Of a stretch of 9,223 nt of DNA, positions 1 through 8,120 are shown one piece after another. This DNA is from Psychromonas sp. GTDB taxonomy: Bacteria; Pseudomonadota; Gammaproteobacteria; Enterobacterales; Psychromonadaceae. The DNA lies in the NCBI GenBank assembly GCA_023145575.1, contig JAGLDN010000228.1, positions 1 to 9,223 of the forward strand, read 5' to 3'. A program made the position numbers and the translations under genes. Position 1 is the stretch's first letter; each line of letters begins with the position of its first letter. Below the pieces are notes generated by a model that worked only from the letters and a program-made list of their open reading frames with translations, had not been told where the DNA came from and did not search any database.

Positions 1-84
1 TAATCGTTGATAGGTCGAATGTTATTCCTTGCTCTGATGTTCGAGCTAAAGCCTGATAAAGCACTTTGAAGTAACATGGGTATA
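1..84 (+). repeat. Dispersed repeat copy A (cut by window start)
   Basis: This degenerate intergenic repeat aligns along most of its length with the copy at 316-404 on the same strand; both carry GTCGAATGTT near the left and CAAAGCC or TAAAGCC in the middle. It also aligns with the reverse complement of 9157-9223, sharing TTCGAGCT-like, AGCCTGA and AAAGCA blocks. It ends with the family's terminal motif GTAACATGGGTATA at 71-84. The left end is probably cut off by the window edge. No open reading frame of note lies in it. Repeat status is seen directly; its mobile origin is inference. Confidence 0.75.
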
Positions 85-85
85 A

Positions 86-290
86 ACACCATGGGCTCTA
101 TTTCGTGATGTAAACGCTATTTCATTTATATGTAATATCATTTTTTATTTCCTATTGAGATTTTATAACTTTGCCAATTAGAGAAAATAGCCAACCATAT
201 AACGCTTTAACTCGGTTTTTTATTAATTGACGGTAGCCTTGAAATTGTCCTGATAAGGGAAGTAAGTAGCTGATAAATTACATTTTTTCG
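86..290 (-). repeat. Dispersed repeat copy H (long arm, same type as 7769-8113)
   Basis: This stretch has no gene. It aligns collinearly with the repeat after galM, in the same orientation. The shared blocks are CTCTATTTCG-like near 95 (TTCTACTTCG at 7777), TTATAACTTTG at 163-173 (7941-7951), ACTCGGTTT at 210-218 (7987-7995) and TAGCCTT at 234-240 (8010-8016). Spacings between blocks agree within one or two bases. It is more diverged than the pair flanking the gal operon. It abuts copy A on its left and is followed by copy B, which gives the same long-arm plus short-arm order as 7769-8182. Confidence 0.65.
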
Positions 291-315
291 ATAATTTAAT
301 AGGCAAACAATAAGT

Positions 316-404
316 TCTGATAACCATTGGTAAGTCGAATGTTTCGTATTGATCTGACATCCTAGCCAAAGCCAGAGAAATCCTTTTTATGTCGCATGGG
401 TATA
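316..404 (+). repeat. Dispersed repeat copy B (short arm)
   Basis: This is a second copy of the repeat seen at 1-84, in the same orientation and roughly 70 percent identical by eye. Shared blocks are GTCGAATGTT and the terminal GTCGCATGGGTATA at 391-404. It ends about 40 bases from the 3' end of the DUF5107 pseudogene, which is transcribed toward it. No gene or convincing terminator is visible in 405-444. Confidence 0.75.
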
Positions 405-444
405 CATTAACTTAATGCTCAGGATCATTAGGTAAAATCAATCC

Positions 445-3400
445 TTAAAATATATAAATGTGCTTGGCAATTTTTTTAAATAAATTTGCTTTTCCATGAG
501 CTGGTGACAAACTTAATAAGTTGTTTATTGTCATTTCAAAACTTTTCTGACCCTTTAAAGTCTGTTTCTTAATAATGGTAAGGCCTAATAACCCCAGTGC
601 TTCAACAAATAAGCAATGATGTTGATGTCCACTTTTCAAGTCAGAATCAAATACGATGAGAGAGGGAAGCGACACAGCAAAAAAATCAATACTAACTGGG
701 CTATCAAATTCGGCCCTAGCCCATTCGATCATGGTGTTACATAGATCCTCTGATTTATCAGTATTACCAAGACGATGTAATGCAATTGCTTGATAAAACA
801 AATAATCAGCAGGTTAATCGTTATAATAACGACTTTGTCCTATTTCATGAGCTCCTTGTGTCGCTTTTTTAAAGTGATGCAATGATATCTTATGCTGTTT
901 TTCTTGCTCATAACAAACACCTAAATAGTAATGAATGTCATTATCAGTTTGTTGGAAAAGACGACCCTCCCCGAGGTTAAATGGATAGTTTAATGCAGAC
1001 AAGAGTTGTTTTATGGCTTCAGGAAAATTTTTCATTTTCATTAAATTAATAGCATAACATAACTTATTAATAATAAATTGCCCTGTAATTACACCTTCGC
1101 CTCCTTCCCACGGATGAAACATGCGTTTTTCAAGTTGGTGTTTAGCTATTGATAAATTATCTAATATATTATTTAAATTAATTAATTCAGCAGTAAGGTC
1201 GTCTCGTTTATCAACAATAACTAGGTACTTATTTAAAAAGTCTAACCGCTTTGAAGGAGATATAAGTGCTAATTTTTTTAAATGATCTAGTTAGAATAAA
1301 ATACGTGCATCAGCAGGGGATTGTGTAAATGCAAGTTCCATAAGATAAAGGGATTTATTTATATTTCCAATTTTATTAAAAGTATAAACAGACAAATTTC
1401 TTAACACAGTGGCGTAATTATGATTAACCAATAACGCTTTTTCCCATAGTGATATAGCTCGCGCATAATTTTTTTTGGAATAAAAAAAACAGCCAAGCAA
1501 ATAGAGTGTAAACTCATGAACGACAAATGATTCAAGTATTATTAATTCAATTAATGTGTTTGGAAATAAAACATTTTTATTGGATGTTTTCTCAGCACAA
1601 TTTAATAGTACCTTGATTTGGTCAGGCTCATCCAACAAATAAGCTTTATAAATATGCGTCATAGGACCTTCGGAATCGCAATGTTTCAAAAGAATGTTGA
1701 CCGTACTTTTATCTCCAATTGACAGGTAAAAATTAGCAATATGAATAGTATTTGTTTCTCTGTGGTTCATTAATTCTTTAAATGTTTTCAAATCATCAGC
1801 AGTTTGAGTTAGGAGGTATTTATGAAATGCAAGAGCATAATTTAAAGGTTGTTTATTGTTTTGGTCATCAATGAAGCTGATTGCATCATTTTTCATTTTA
1901 AGATGAATTAATAGGTAAGATTTTAAAATTGCAGCATGATAATGCATTGAATTTAATTGTAACGCACGTTCGACATATTCTAATGCTTCACTCAGATTGT
2001 TTTTCTGTGTACATATCTTTGCTAGACCGTAAAATCCGATATCTTGAAAATTTCCACTCCACGTTGATTTAAAAATATCAGCAAAAGCCTCACCTAATTG
2101 GCATAGTTTTTCTTTAGCGCATCCTCTTAAAAAACTTGCTTTACCACAAATTGGATTTTTATTGAGTTTATGCGCACGCGCTAATGCTAAGTTTGTATAA
2201 CTAATAGCTGCATGATAATCTGCACTCTCATAAGCAAGTGTTCCCATTGCTAAATTGCATTGATAATGTTGAGGATCTCTTTTTAGAGCCTCTTGATAAT
2301 AATTAATAGGGTCACGAGTTGCATGATGATATTGTTGTAAGTGCTGTCCAATAAAAAACAATTCTTCAACGCTCTCTATATTCTCGGGGCTTTCAGGCGC
2401 AGTTGCTGGTTCTGGAGTAGGATCTTCATTGCTTGTTTCATGCTCGGTATATTCCAGAAAAGTACGCTTATCAGCTGAAGTGATGCATATTGTTAATTTT
2501 TCTTTTGTAGGCGTATCTAATATTTCAGTTCGAGTCTCACCTGGCATAAGAGTTAACAAGCAATGGAATAAATGACCTGTTTTAGATTTTATTTCTAGCT
2601 TGTAGTTTTTAATTTCTGCAATAGAGTAAACTGACCATGTAATAAATGAATTAATACGTTCAAGTTTCATAATAACATCAGTATTCGCATTATGAACATT
2701 TCCTAACTGACTAGTAAGGTAAGAAATTTTGAACAAATATTTTCTCTTCATGTGTATCAATCCAAGTAAAGTCAGGTTGGTTATCAGTAAAAACACCTGT
2801 CATTAACTCAATGTAAGGGCCATTAGAATCTGTTAAATTACGATCCCATGCTAAACCAAAGTCACAATTTCCCCACGTCCACTGTTTTTTCCCAGGTGAA
2901 ACATGATGGTTTGCAATATGTAATAATCCACCTTTTTCATCGTGGCTATACGCCCCTACAAAGTTGTAATCTGATTTGTCTGCCATGTAAGATGTTGGAA
3001 CGGGGATATTTTTATAGCGAGATATATAGGCTCTAGGTGAGTAATTAACTTTATAGTATTCACCGGTTGCAATAGAAAATGAGGATACATCGCGTTTACC
3101 ATGATCGTATACAGCAGTAACATCAGGAGGAAAAATACTTTGATGATCCTCTCCACATTTTACAGCTGGATTTGCCCACCATAAAAATTGCCTTGGTGTT
3201 TCATTAGTATTATAAACCTTGCCTGTGATCTCAATTTGCGCCTTGTTTGGCTACAGCTTAAAACCTGTCATAATTTGCAGACCATACATATGCTCAATTT
3301 CTCCCATCCACACAGTAGTTGAGCCATCGCTATTTTTCTTTATATTAAAATCAACTGGCATGTAAGTGGTTGGTCGATGGTGTTGTGGCCAGTTAAATTC

Positions 3401-3748
3401 AATCCCTCCTTAAATCAAAGTTCCTAAAAGCCCGACTAAAGCAGGTTTTATAACATCATTTTTATAAACAAAATTACGCTTGTATACTTTGTCATAAGCG
3501 CTATGAATTCTTCTTCCAACTTCGGGTAGAAGTATTACTTTTATTTAATTATTTTCAATGAAAATCGCTTTATATACCTTGTCTTCTTTTTCTTCAGTAA
3601 TTTTATCGATAACGCCATAAGGGTAAACACTTCCTGAGGAGCCCTGATAAACGCGGTTTTCTAAAAACAGTGGGTTAGTAACTACCTTTCCAACTTTATA
3701 CGTCGGAATAATAAGATCTTCAAGCCAAGATTTAACTGTTTGTTTCAT
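445..3748 (-). pseudogene. DUF5107/TPR-family protein, inactivated
   Basis: This is one decayed gene of 1100 codons once repaired, about the usual length of large DUF5107-domain proteins. The N-terminal part (codons about 1-345) has family-typical sequences: NPLFLENRVYQGSSG, FNWPQHHRPTT, FLWWANPAV, HHVSPGKKQWTWG and GPYIELMTGVFTDNQPDFTW. The C-terminal part is built of tetratricopeptide repeats, with VEELFFIGQHLQQYHHATRDP, HPWEGGEG and FDSPVSIDFFAVSLPSL as landmarks. Six lesions interrupt it: TAA at 3545-3547, TAA at 3410-3412, TAG at 3251-3253, a one-base insertion near 2711-2713, TAA at 1291-1293 and TAA at 814-816. The natural stop is at 445-447. Everything between the lesions reads in one consistent frame before and one after the frameshift, so 445-801, 814-1122, 1291-2796, 2711-2986 and 3545-3748 are pieces of one gene, not separate genes. 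Molecular function of the family is not established; a carbohydrate-related role is inference. It is divergent from the gal operon. Confidence 0.93.
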
Positions 3749-3984
3749 AATTTCAAATCTCAGTAGAGGTAAAATGTGGAATGAGTTTGCAGGCTATTTA
3801 TATTAATTTATTTCCCTTCATCACCATAATTACTAAATCGTATTATGGCCAGTAGTTTTTTAATGTGCAATAATTATTGAGTATGCATGGAAATCACATT
3901 ATAGTGGATATTAAGGCAACCTTGCTTGTTTAATTTTATTTTAATTAATTGTAATTAGTTGGCTTGCCCTGTGGGGCAAAACAT
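3749..3984. other. Divergent intergenic region, no gene
   Basis: This AT-rich spacer lies between the start of the DUF5107 pseudogene and the repeat upstream of galT. I see no coding region. It should contain the promoter of the pseudogene, but no convincing -35/-10 pair stands out. A weak Shine-Dalgarno-like GAGA lies before the pseudogene ATG. The TAAGGCAAC at 3912-3920 recurs inside the repeat at 4115-4125, hinting at a further, very degenerate repeat copy that I cannot delimit. Confidence 0.5.
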
Positions 3985-4020
3985 TATAGCTATCAACTAA
4001 TGGCTTTGCTAATCATTAGT
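3954..4020. other. Nested, mutually exclusive hairpins
   Basis: Arm ATTAGTTG (3954-3961) pairs perfectly with CAACTAAT (3994-4001), enclosing the smaller hairpin TTGCCC/GGGCAA (3964-3969 with 3974-3979, four-base loop). The second arm can instead pair with a third one: ACTAATG (3996-4002) with CATTAGT (4014-4020). The two large stems share bases and cannot form together. This could be repeat-element structure, a terminator or attenuator-like RNA, or chance in AT-rich DNA. No T tract follows the GC-rich inner stem. Confidence 0.4.
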
Positions 4021-4241
4021 CGGTATAATTAACGACAAAATGTTAATTATTTTATGGTTAGTCCATTTTCGATTGTTGCAACGCAAGGCTGGTTTTCGAG
4101 TTCGCGCCACATAGTGTAAGGCAACTTGCCCTAATTTACATCGTTATATAATTTCGACTTAGAATAACTAGCTAAGAATTCTATGCCTAATTTCTTGGCA
4201 CAATTTTCATTTCTGTTGCATGTCGAAGTAACATAGGTATA
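3985..4241 (+). repeat. Long repeat arm C upstream of galT
   Basis: This is the inverted counterpart of 7769-8113 on the other side of the gal operon. The 26 bases 4155-4180 match the reverse complement of 7896-7921 at 24 positions. The 22 bases 4053-4074 match that of 8027-8048 at 20. Further matches are AAGGCT, CGAGT and GGCAAC blocks between 4084 and 4125, and the end GTTGCAT..TCGAAGTA at 4215-4230. It ends with the terminal motif GTAACATAGGTATA at 4228-4241. It is shorter than its partner, mainly because about 65 bases between 4181 and 4214 are missing or extra in the other copy. No gene lies in it. Confidence 0.85.
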
Positions 4242-4243
4242 TA
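4216..4243 (+). promoter_or_regulatory. Possible promoter at repeat end, facing galT
   Basis: TTGCAT (4216-4221) and TATATA (4238-4243) are spaced 16 bases apart at the inward edge of the repeat and point at galT, whose ATG lies about 110 bases downstream. The match to sigma-70 boxes is only partial (3 of 6 and 4 of 6). An alternative closer to galT is TTGGTG (4303-4308) with TAATAA (4325-4330), also weak. AT-rich DNA produces such pairs by chance, so this is a candidate only. Confidence 0.25.
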
Positions 4244-4352
4244 CCTTACTTAAGCAACTTTTTTTTTCACAAAAAAATACGTTCTTAATCATAAAAAAGT
4301 AATTGGTGACAGGCATAATAGGAATAATAAAATATAAATCAAAGAGAATAAA

Positions 4353-5405
4353 ATGACTAATTTAAAATTCAACCCAGTTGATCATCCTCACCGCCGCTTC
4401 AACCCTTTAACAGGCAAGTGGGTATTAATTTCCCCTCATCGAGGAAAGCGCCCTTGGGGAGGGCAAAGTGATGTACCTAAAATAAAACAGCTTCCTGAAT
4501 ATGATGAGATGTGTTTTCTATGCCCAAATAATGTGCGTATATCTAAAGAAAAAAATCCAAATTATAAAAATACGTATGTATTTAATAATGATTATTCTGC
4601 TTTAATGCAGAACATTCCTAAGGTAACTCACTTAGAACATCCCTTATTTAAAATGGAAAGTGCCCGAGGATCATGTCGTGTTATTTGCTTTTCACCAGAT
4701 CACAGTAAAACTATGCCAGAGCTTTCGTTATTCGATATTGAACAAGTTATTGCTACTTGGAATCAGGAATTAGAATCACTTGGAAAAAATTATCTTTGGG
4801 TACAGGTATTTGAAAATAAGGGCGCAATGATGGGATGTTCTCAGCCTCATCCTCACGGACAAATTTGGGCAAGTGATTTTTTACCCAGTGAAATATCAAT
4901 AAAAGAAGATAATTTAAAAGCTTACTATGAAACACACGAAACCAATTTATTGTTAGATTATGTTGATACGGAAATAAAAGATGATATTCGAACAGTTGTT
5001 GAAACAACACATTGGATTGCTGTTGTACCATATTGGGCATGCTGGCCGTTTGAAACAATGTTAATGCCAAAGCAAAAAGCGGAGCGAATGAGTGACTTAA
5101 ATGAAGATCAATTATCTGATTTAGCTATCGCTATAAAAAAACTAACTTCACGTTACGATAATTTGTTTCAGTCTTCATTCCCTTATTCTATGGGTTGGCA
5201 TTATGCACCCTTTTTTAAAGATAAGAGAGATACCTCACACTGGCAATTACATGCTCTTTTCTATCCTCCATTATTGCGTTCAGCAAGTGTTCAAAAATTT
5301 ATGGTGGGCTATGAGATGTTAGCTGAATCGCAAAGAGATTTAACAGCAGAGCAGGCCGCGCAAAAACTACGTGAGGTGTCTGACATTCATTTTAAAAGCA
5401 AATAG
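4353..5405 (+). CDS. galT: Galactose-1-phosphate uridylyltransferase
   Basis: GalT catalyses UDP-glucose + galactose-1-phosphate to UDP-galactose + glucose-1-phosphate, the central cytosolic step of the Leloir pathway. The protein has 350 residues, close to the 348 of E. coli GalT, and aligns with it end to end. The start NPVDHPHRRFNPLTGKW is typical. Zinc ligands are C54 and C57 (CFLC), H117 (SPDHSKT) and H166. H168 in the HPHG motif is the nucleophile that becomes uridylylated. H283 (GWH) and H300 match ligands of the second metal site, but the residue matching E. coli His298 is L302 (HALF instead of HAHF), an apparent one-base change. The ending DLTAEQAAQKLREVSDIHF is classic. The ATG at 4353 is supported by homology and a weak AAAGAG about six bases upstream. 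First gene of galT-galK-galM, 34 bases before galK. Confidence 0.98.
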   Translation: MTNLKFNPVDHPHRRFNPLTGKWVLISPHRGKRPWGGQSDVPKIKQLPEYDEMCFLCPNNVRISKEKNPNYKNTYVFNNDYSALMQNIPKVTHLEHPLFKMESARGSCRVICFSPDHSKTMPELSLFDIEQVIATWNQELESLGKNYLWVQVFENKGAMMGCSQPHPHGQIWASDFLPSEISIKEDNLKAYYETHETNLLLDYVDTEIKDDIRTVVETTHWIAVVPYWACWPFETMLMPKQKAERMSDLNEDQLSDLAIAIKKLTSRYDNLFQSSFPYSMGWHYAPFFKDKRDTSHWQLHALFYPPLLRSASVQKFMVGYEMLAESQRDLTAEQAAQKLREVSDIHFKSK

Positions 5406-5439
5406 CAATTAATTATCCGAATTTAGATAGGAAAAAGTA

Positions 5440-6588
5440 ATGGTAAACTTACTTAAAAGTATTTCTTTAGTTTTTAAGGAAAAATTTAAACATAAACATA
5501 CTCATATAATTCAAGCGCCAGGTCGAGTGAATTTAATTGGTGAGCATACTGACTATAATAATGGATTTGTACTGCCTTGTGCAATCGATTTTCAAGTAAT
5601 TGTAGCGGCATCTGTACGTGGAGATAATATAATTTCATTATTTTCTGCGAATTATAATCAAGCAGATGAATTTGATTTAAGTGAACGTATTGATTTCCAT
5701 GAAACCATGATGTGGGCAAATTATATTAGAGGAGTTGTTCAGCGTCTTGTTATGCTTGGCTATAAATTGAAAGGAATTAATATTGTTGTAAGCGGAAATG
5801 TGCCTCAAGGAGCAGGGCTTAGTTCATCTGCAGCACTTGAAGTCGCTATCGGGCAAACGTTTAAAACTTTATGCGATCTGGACATCACACAAGATCAAAT
5901 TGCGCTCTGTGGTCAACAAGCAGAAAATGTATTCGTAGGTTGCAACTGCGGAATAATGGATCAGTTAATTTCTGCGAAAGGAGAAGAGGGGCACGCTTTA
6001 CTAATAGATTGCCGAACATTAGAAACGAAAAGTGTTCCGATACCCGATGACCTTTCAATCGTAATTGTTAATTCTAATAAAACGCGAGGACTTGTTGATA
6101 GTGAATATAATACTCGCCGTAAGCAATGTGAACAGGCTGCAGTACACTTTGGTGTAAAAGCACTCCGAGATGTAACACTTAAGCAATTCACACAGAGAGA
6201 ACATGAGCTTGATCCTGTTATTGCGATGAGAGCTAGACACGTGATAACTGAAAACACTCGAACAAAGCAAGCTGCGAAGGCATTAAAACTGGGACATATT
6301 AAGAAAATAAGTCAATTAATGGCATTATCTCATATTTCCATGCGAGACGATTTTGAAATTACGGTAAAGGAAATTGATATCTTAGTCGATATTATTAAAG
6401 ATAAAATAGGTAATCAAGGAGGCGTTAGAATGACTGGTGGTGGTTTTGGCGGATGTGTAGTTGTATTGGTCCCATCGGAAATTGTAAATGGAGTTATAAG
6501 CGCAGTTCATTCACAGTATCAATCACAAACAGGTTTGAATGAGTCCATTTACGTCTGTCAGGCGCGTAATGGTTCGGGTCCAATTTAG
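5440..6588 (+). CDS. galK: Galactokinase
   Basis: GalK phosphorylates alpha-D-galactose at C1 with ATP, giving the substrate of GalT; it is a cytosolic GHMP-family kinase. The 382 residues match the E. coli length exactly. The galactokinase signature GRVNLIGEHTDYN lies at residues 28-40 (catalytic-site R29), the GHMP ATP-binding motif VPQGAGLSSSAALE at 121-134, the catalytic-base Asp D174 in NCGIMDQLIS, and the third motif RMTGGGFGGC at 330-339. No key residue is missing. ATG 5440 is supported by an AGGA at 5429-5432, seven bases upstream, and by family length. It follows galT after 34 bases, so the two are almost certainly cotranscribed. Codon use looks like that of its neighbours. Confidence 0.98.
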   Translation: MVNLLKSISLVFKEKFKHKHTHIIQAPGRVNLIGEHTDYNNGFVLPCAIDFQVIVAASVRGDNIISLFSANYNQADEFDLSERIDFHETMMWANYIRGVVQRLVMLGYKLKGINIVVSGNVPQGAGLSSSAALEVAIGQTFKTLCDLDITQDQIALCGQQAENVFVGCNCGIMDQLISAKGEEGHALLIDCRTLETKSVPIPDDLSIVIVNSNKTRGLVDSEYNTRRKQCEQAAVHFGVKALRDVTLKQFTQREHELDPVIAMRARHVITENTRTKQAAKALKLGHIKKISQLMALSHISMRDDFEITVKEIDILVDIIKDKIGNQGGVRMTGGGFGGCVVVLVPSEIVNGVISAVHSQYQSQTGLNESIYVCQARNGSGPI

Positions 6589-6634
6589 ATCTGCTGTATT
6601 GTGTCTTTTATTTTTAAATGGATTAGAATTTATC

Positions 6635-7705
6635 ATGGTAAAAAATGTATTTAATAGATTGTATGAAAATATGTCTTTGGAAGTGGCGCTTGACGGTACC
6701 CTCCCTAAGCTTTTTTATTTACAAAATAAAAATGGAATGTCTATTACTTTAATGGATATTGGCGCGACTTGGCTAAGTTGTGAAGTATTTTTAAAGGCTG
6801 AAATACGCGAGATCCTTTTAGGTATAAATAATATTAAAGATCATCAAAAACAGAAGGTTTACCTTGGAGCTACTGTCGGAAGGTATGCAAATAGGATAAA
6901 ATCAGGAAAATTCAAAATTGATGGCGTGTGTTATCAAACAGTAAAAAATGAATTAGGAAACACCTTACATGGCGGTGCCTTAGGTCTTGATAAAGTACGT
7001 TGGTCTGCGATGCAAATTGATAAACAAACAGTTAAATTTAGTTACCTTTCGCCTGATAACGATCAAGGATTCCCTGGTAATTTATTGATAAAAGTACAAT
7101 ATTTATTAAGTGATAGTAATGAGATAATCATTTCATACTTTGCTCGTACCGATAAAAAAACACCTGTAAATTTAACTAACCATGCTTACTTTAATCTACT
7201 AGGAGCCGAATCGAGATCAGATTGCTTAACGCATAAATTGATGATAAAATCTAACTATTATTTTCCAACTGATGGGGAAGGGATTTCATTAGCACAACCG
7301 AAATCTGTTAAGAATAGTAGTTTTAATTTTAATCGTTCGAAACTAATTAATCATGATTTTCTGATTGATGAAGATCAAAAGCGATCCAAAGGATATGATC
7401 ACTCATTTTTATTAAATAAAGAAGATCAAGATGCTAAAATTATTATTGCAGAAGTGGTTTCACCTGATACAAAAATTTTACTAGAAGTTAAAACAACAAT
7501 GCCTGCAATTCACTTATATACCGGAAATTATCTTGCAGGGACACCGAGCAGAAACGGATTAACCTACAATCATCATGCAGGATTGGCACTAGAGACTCAA
7601 TTCCCGCCAAACTCACCAAATAATCCTGAGTGGAAACAACAATCTTGCATATTGGCGCCAGAGCAAACTTATGAACACACTACATCATTTAAAGTTAATT
7701 TTTAG
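6635..7705 (+). CDS. galM: Galactose mutarotase (aldose 1-epimerase)
   Basis: GalM interconverts beta- and alpha-D-galactose, supplying the alpha anomer to GalK. From the ATG at 6635 it has 356 residues against 346 in E. coli. Conserved sequences in order are ITLMDIGATWLS (37-48), GRYANRI (82-88), LHGG with H112, DQGFPGNL (143-150), NLTNHAYFNLLG with catalytic H183, GYDHSFLL with D255, TGNYLAGTPSR (296-306) and GLALETQFPP with catalytic base E320. The frame stays open upstream to ATGs at 6539 and 6569 inside the galK end. The extra 32 residues are not family-like, so 6635 is preferred, although its ribosome site (TTAGAA) is weak. An ATG at 6671, giving 344 residues, is also possible. It starts 46 bases after the galK stop as the third operon gene. 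I see no clear terminator after it. Confidence 0.95.
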   Translation: MVKNVFNRLYENMSLEVALDGTLPKLFYLQNKNGMSITLMDIGATWLSCEVFLKAEIREILLGINNIKDHQKQKVYLGATVGRYANRIKSGKFKIDGVCYQTVKNELGNTLHGGALGLDKVRWSAMQIDKQTVKFSYLSPDNDQGFPGNLLIKVQYLLSDSNEIIISYFARTDKKTPVNLTNHAYFNLLGAESRSDCLTHKLMIKSNYYFPTDGEGISLAQPKSVKNSSFNFNRSKLINHDFLIDEDQKRSKGYDHSFLLNKEDQDAKIIIAEVVSPDTKILLEVKTTMPAIHLYTGNYLAGTPSRNGLTYNHHAGLALETQFPPNSPNNPEWKQQSCILAPEQTYEHTTSFKVNF

Positions 7706-7768
7706 CATGAAAAAAATATAAAAATATAGCTGCTTCTGCAATTTATTCAGGTATATTTAAACTGTGTA

Positions 7769-8113
7769 TGTACCCATTCTACTTCGAAATGCAACGTCAG
7801 CAAGGCAAATTGAGCACGAACGCTAGACATTAAATTTTCCTCTGTGATTATTCGCTACGTTAATCATCTGACGAAGAATTAAAAATAAAGACTGCAATTC
7901 TTAGCTAGTCGTTCTAAGTCGACTTGTATTAAACAGTAAGTTATAACTTTGTTGATTTTATTGTTGCCATGCTTTACTGCGCCCTGACTCGGTTTATTAT
8001 GAAAGATGCTAGCCTTACGATTCACAAATCGAAAAGGGAGTAACCATAATAATTAAATATTTGTATTTCATTTATCTATCACTGATTAGCCTAGTTATTC
8101 AGTGATAGATATT
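7769..8113 (-). repeat. Long repeat arm D downstream of galM
   Basis: This is the inverted partner of 3985-4241, so the gal operon sits between two facing copies. It starts with the terminal motif in reverse (TGTACCCATTCTAC at 7769-7782). The matches at 7896-7921 and 8027-8048 are given under the partner. It also aligns collinearly with 86-290, which lies in the same orientation. Roughly 65 bases around 7801-7895 have no clear counterpart in the upstream copy. Together with the short arm that follows, it fills the gene-free stretch 7706-8292. I see no open reading frame of significance. Confidence 0.85.
8073..8111. other. Perfect 13-bp stem hairpin in repeat D
   Basis: TATCTATCACTGA (8073-8085) and TCAGTGATAGATA (8099-8111) are perfect inverted repeats around a 13-base loop. 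It lies at the outer edge of arm D, just before arm G. There is no T tract, so it is not a canonical intrinsic terminator, although it is the strongest hairpin downstream of galM. The corresponding part of arm C (about 3985-4020) is only partly alike and forms a weaker stem. Confidence 0.7.
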
Positions 8114-8120
8114 TACTGTT

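Noticed and set aside
814..1122. Separate small TPR gene
   Set aside because: It is in the same frame as 1291-2796 and 445-801, and the conserved protein sequence continues through the stops at 1291 and 814; it is a pseudogene fragment.
2711..2986. Separate small gene on the minus strand
   Set aside because: It is an internal part of the DUF5107 N-terminal domain and reads on in frame from 3748; it ends only because of the frameshift near 2711.
2848..3036. Plus-strand 62-codon frame
   Set aside because: It is antisense to well-conserved DUF5107 sequence and has no recognisable features of its own.
445..3748. Stop-codon reassignment or programmed readthrough in the DUF5107 gene
   Set aside because: The other genes in the window end at TAA and TAG normally, and a frameshift is present as well; ordinary decay is simpler.
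4131..4316. Minus-strand 61-codon frame upstream of galT
   Set aside because: It lies across repeat arm C and has no ribosome site or family resemblance; the repeat explains the sequence better.
5961..6270. Minus-strand frames inside galK
   Set aside because: They are antisense shadows of the conserved galactokinase coding sequence.
7706..7768. Intrinsic terminator directly after galM
   Set aside because: The stretch is A-rich but has no convincing GC-rich stem followed by T residues.
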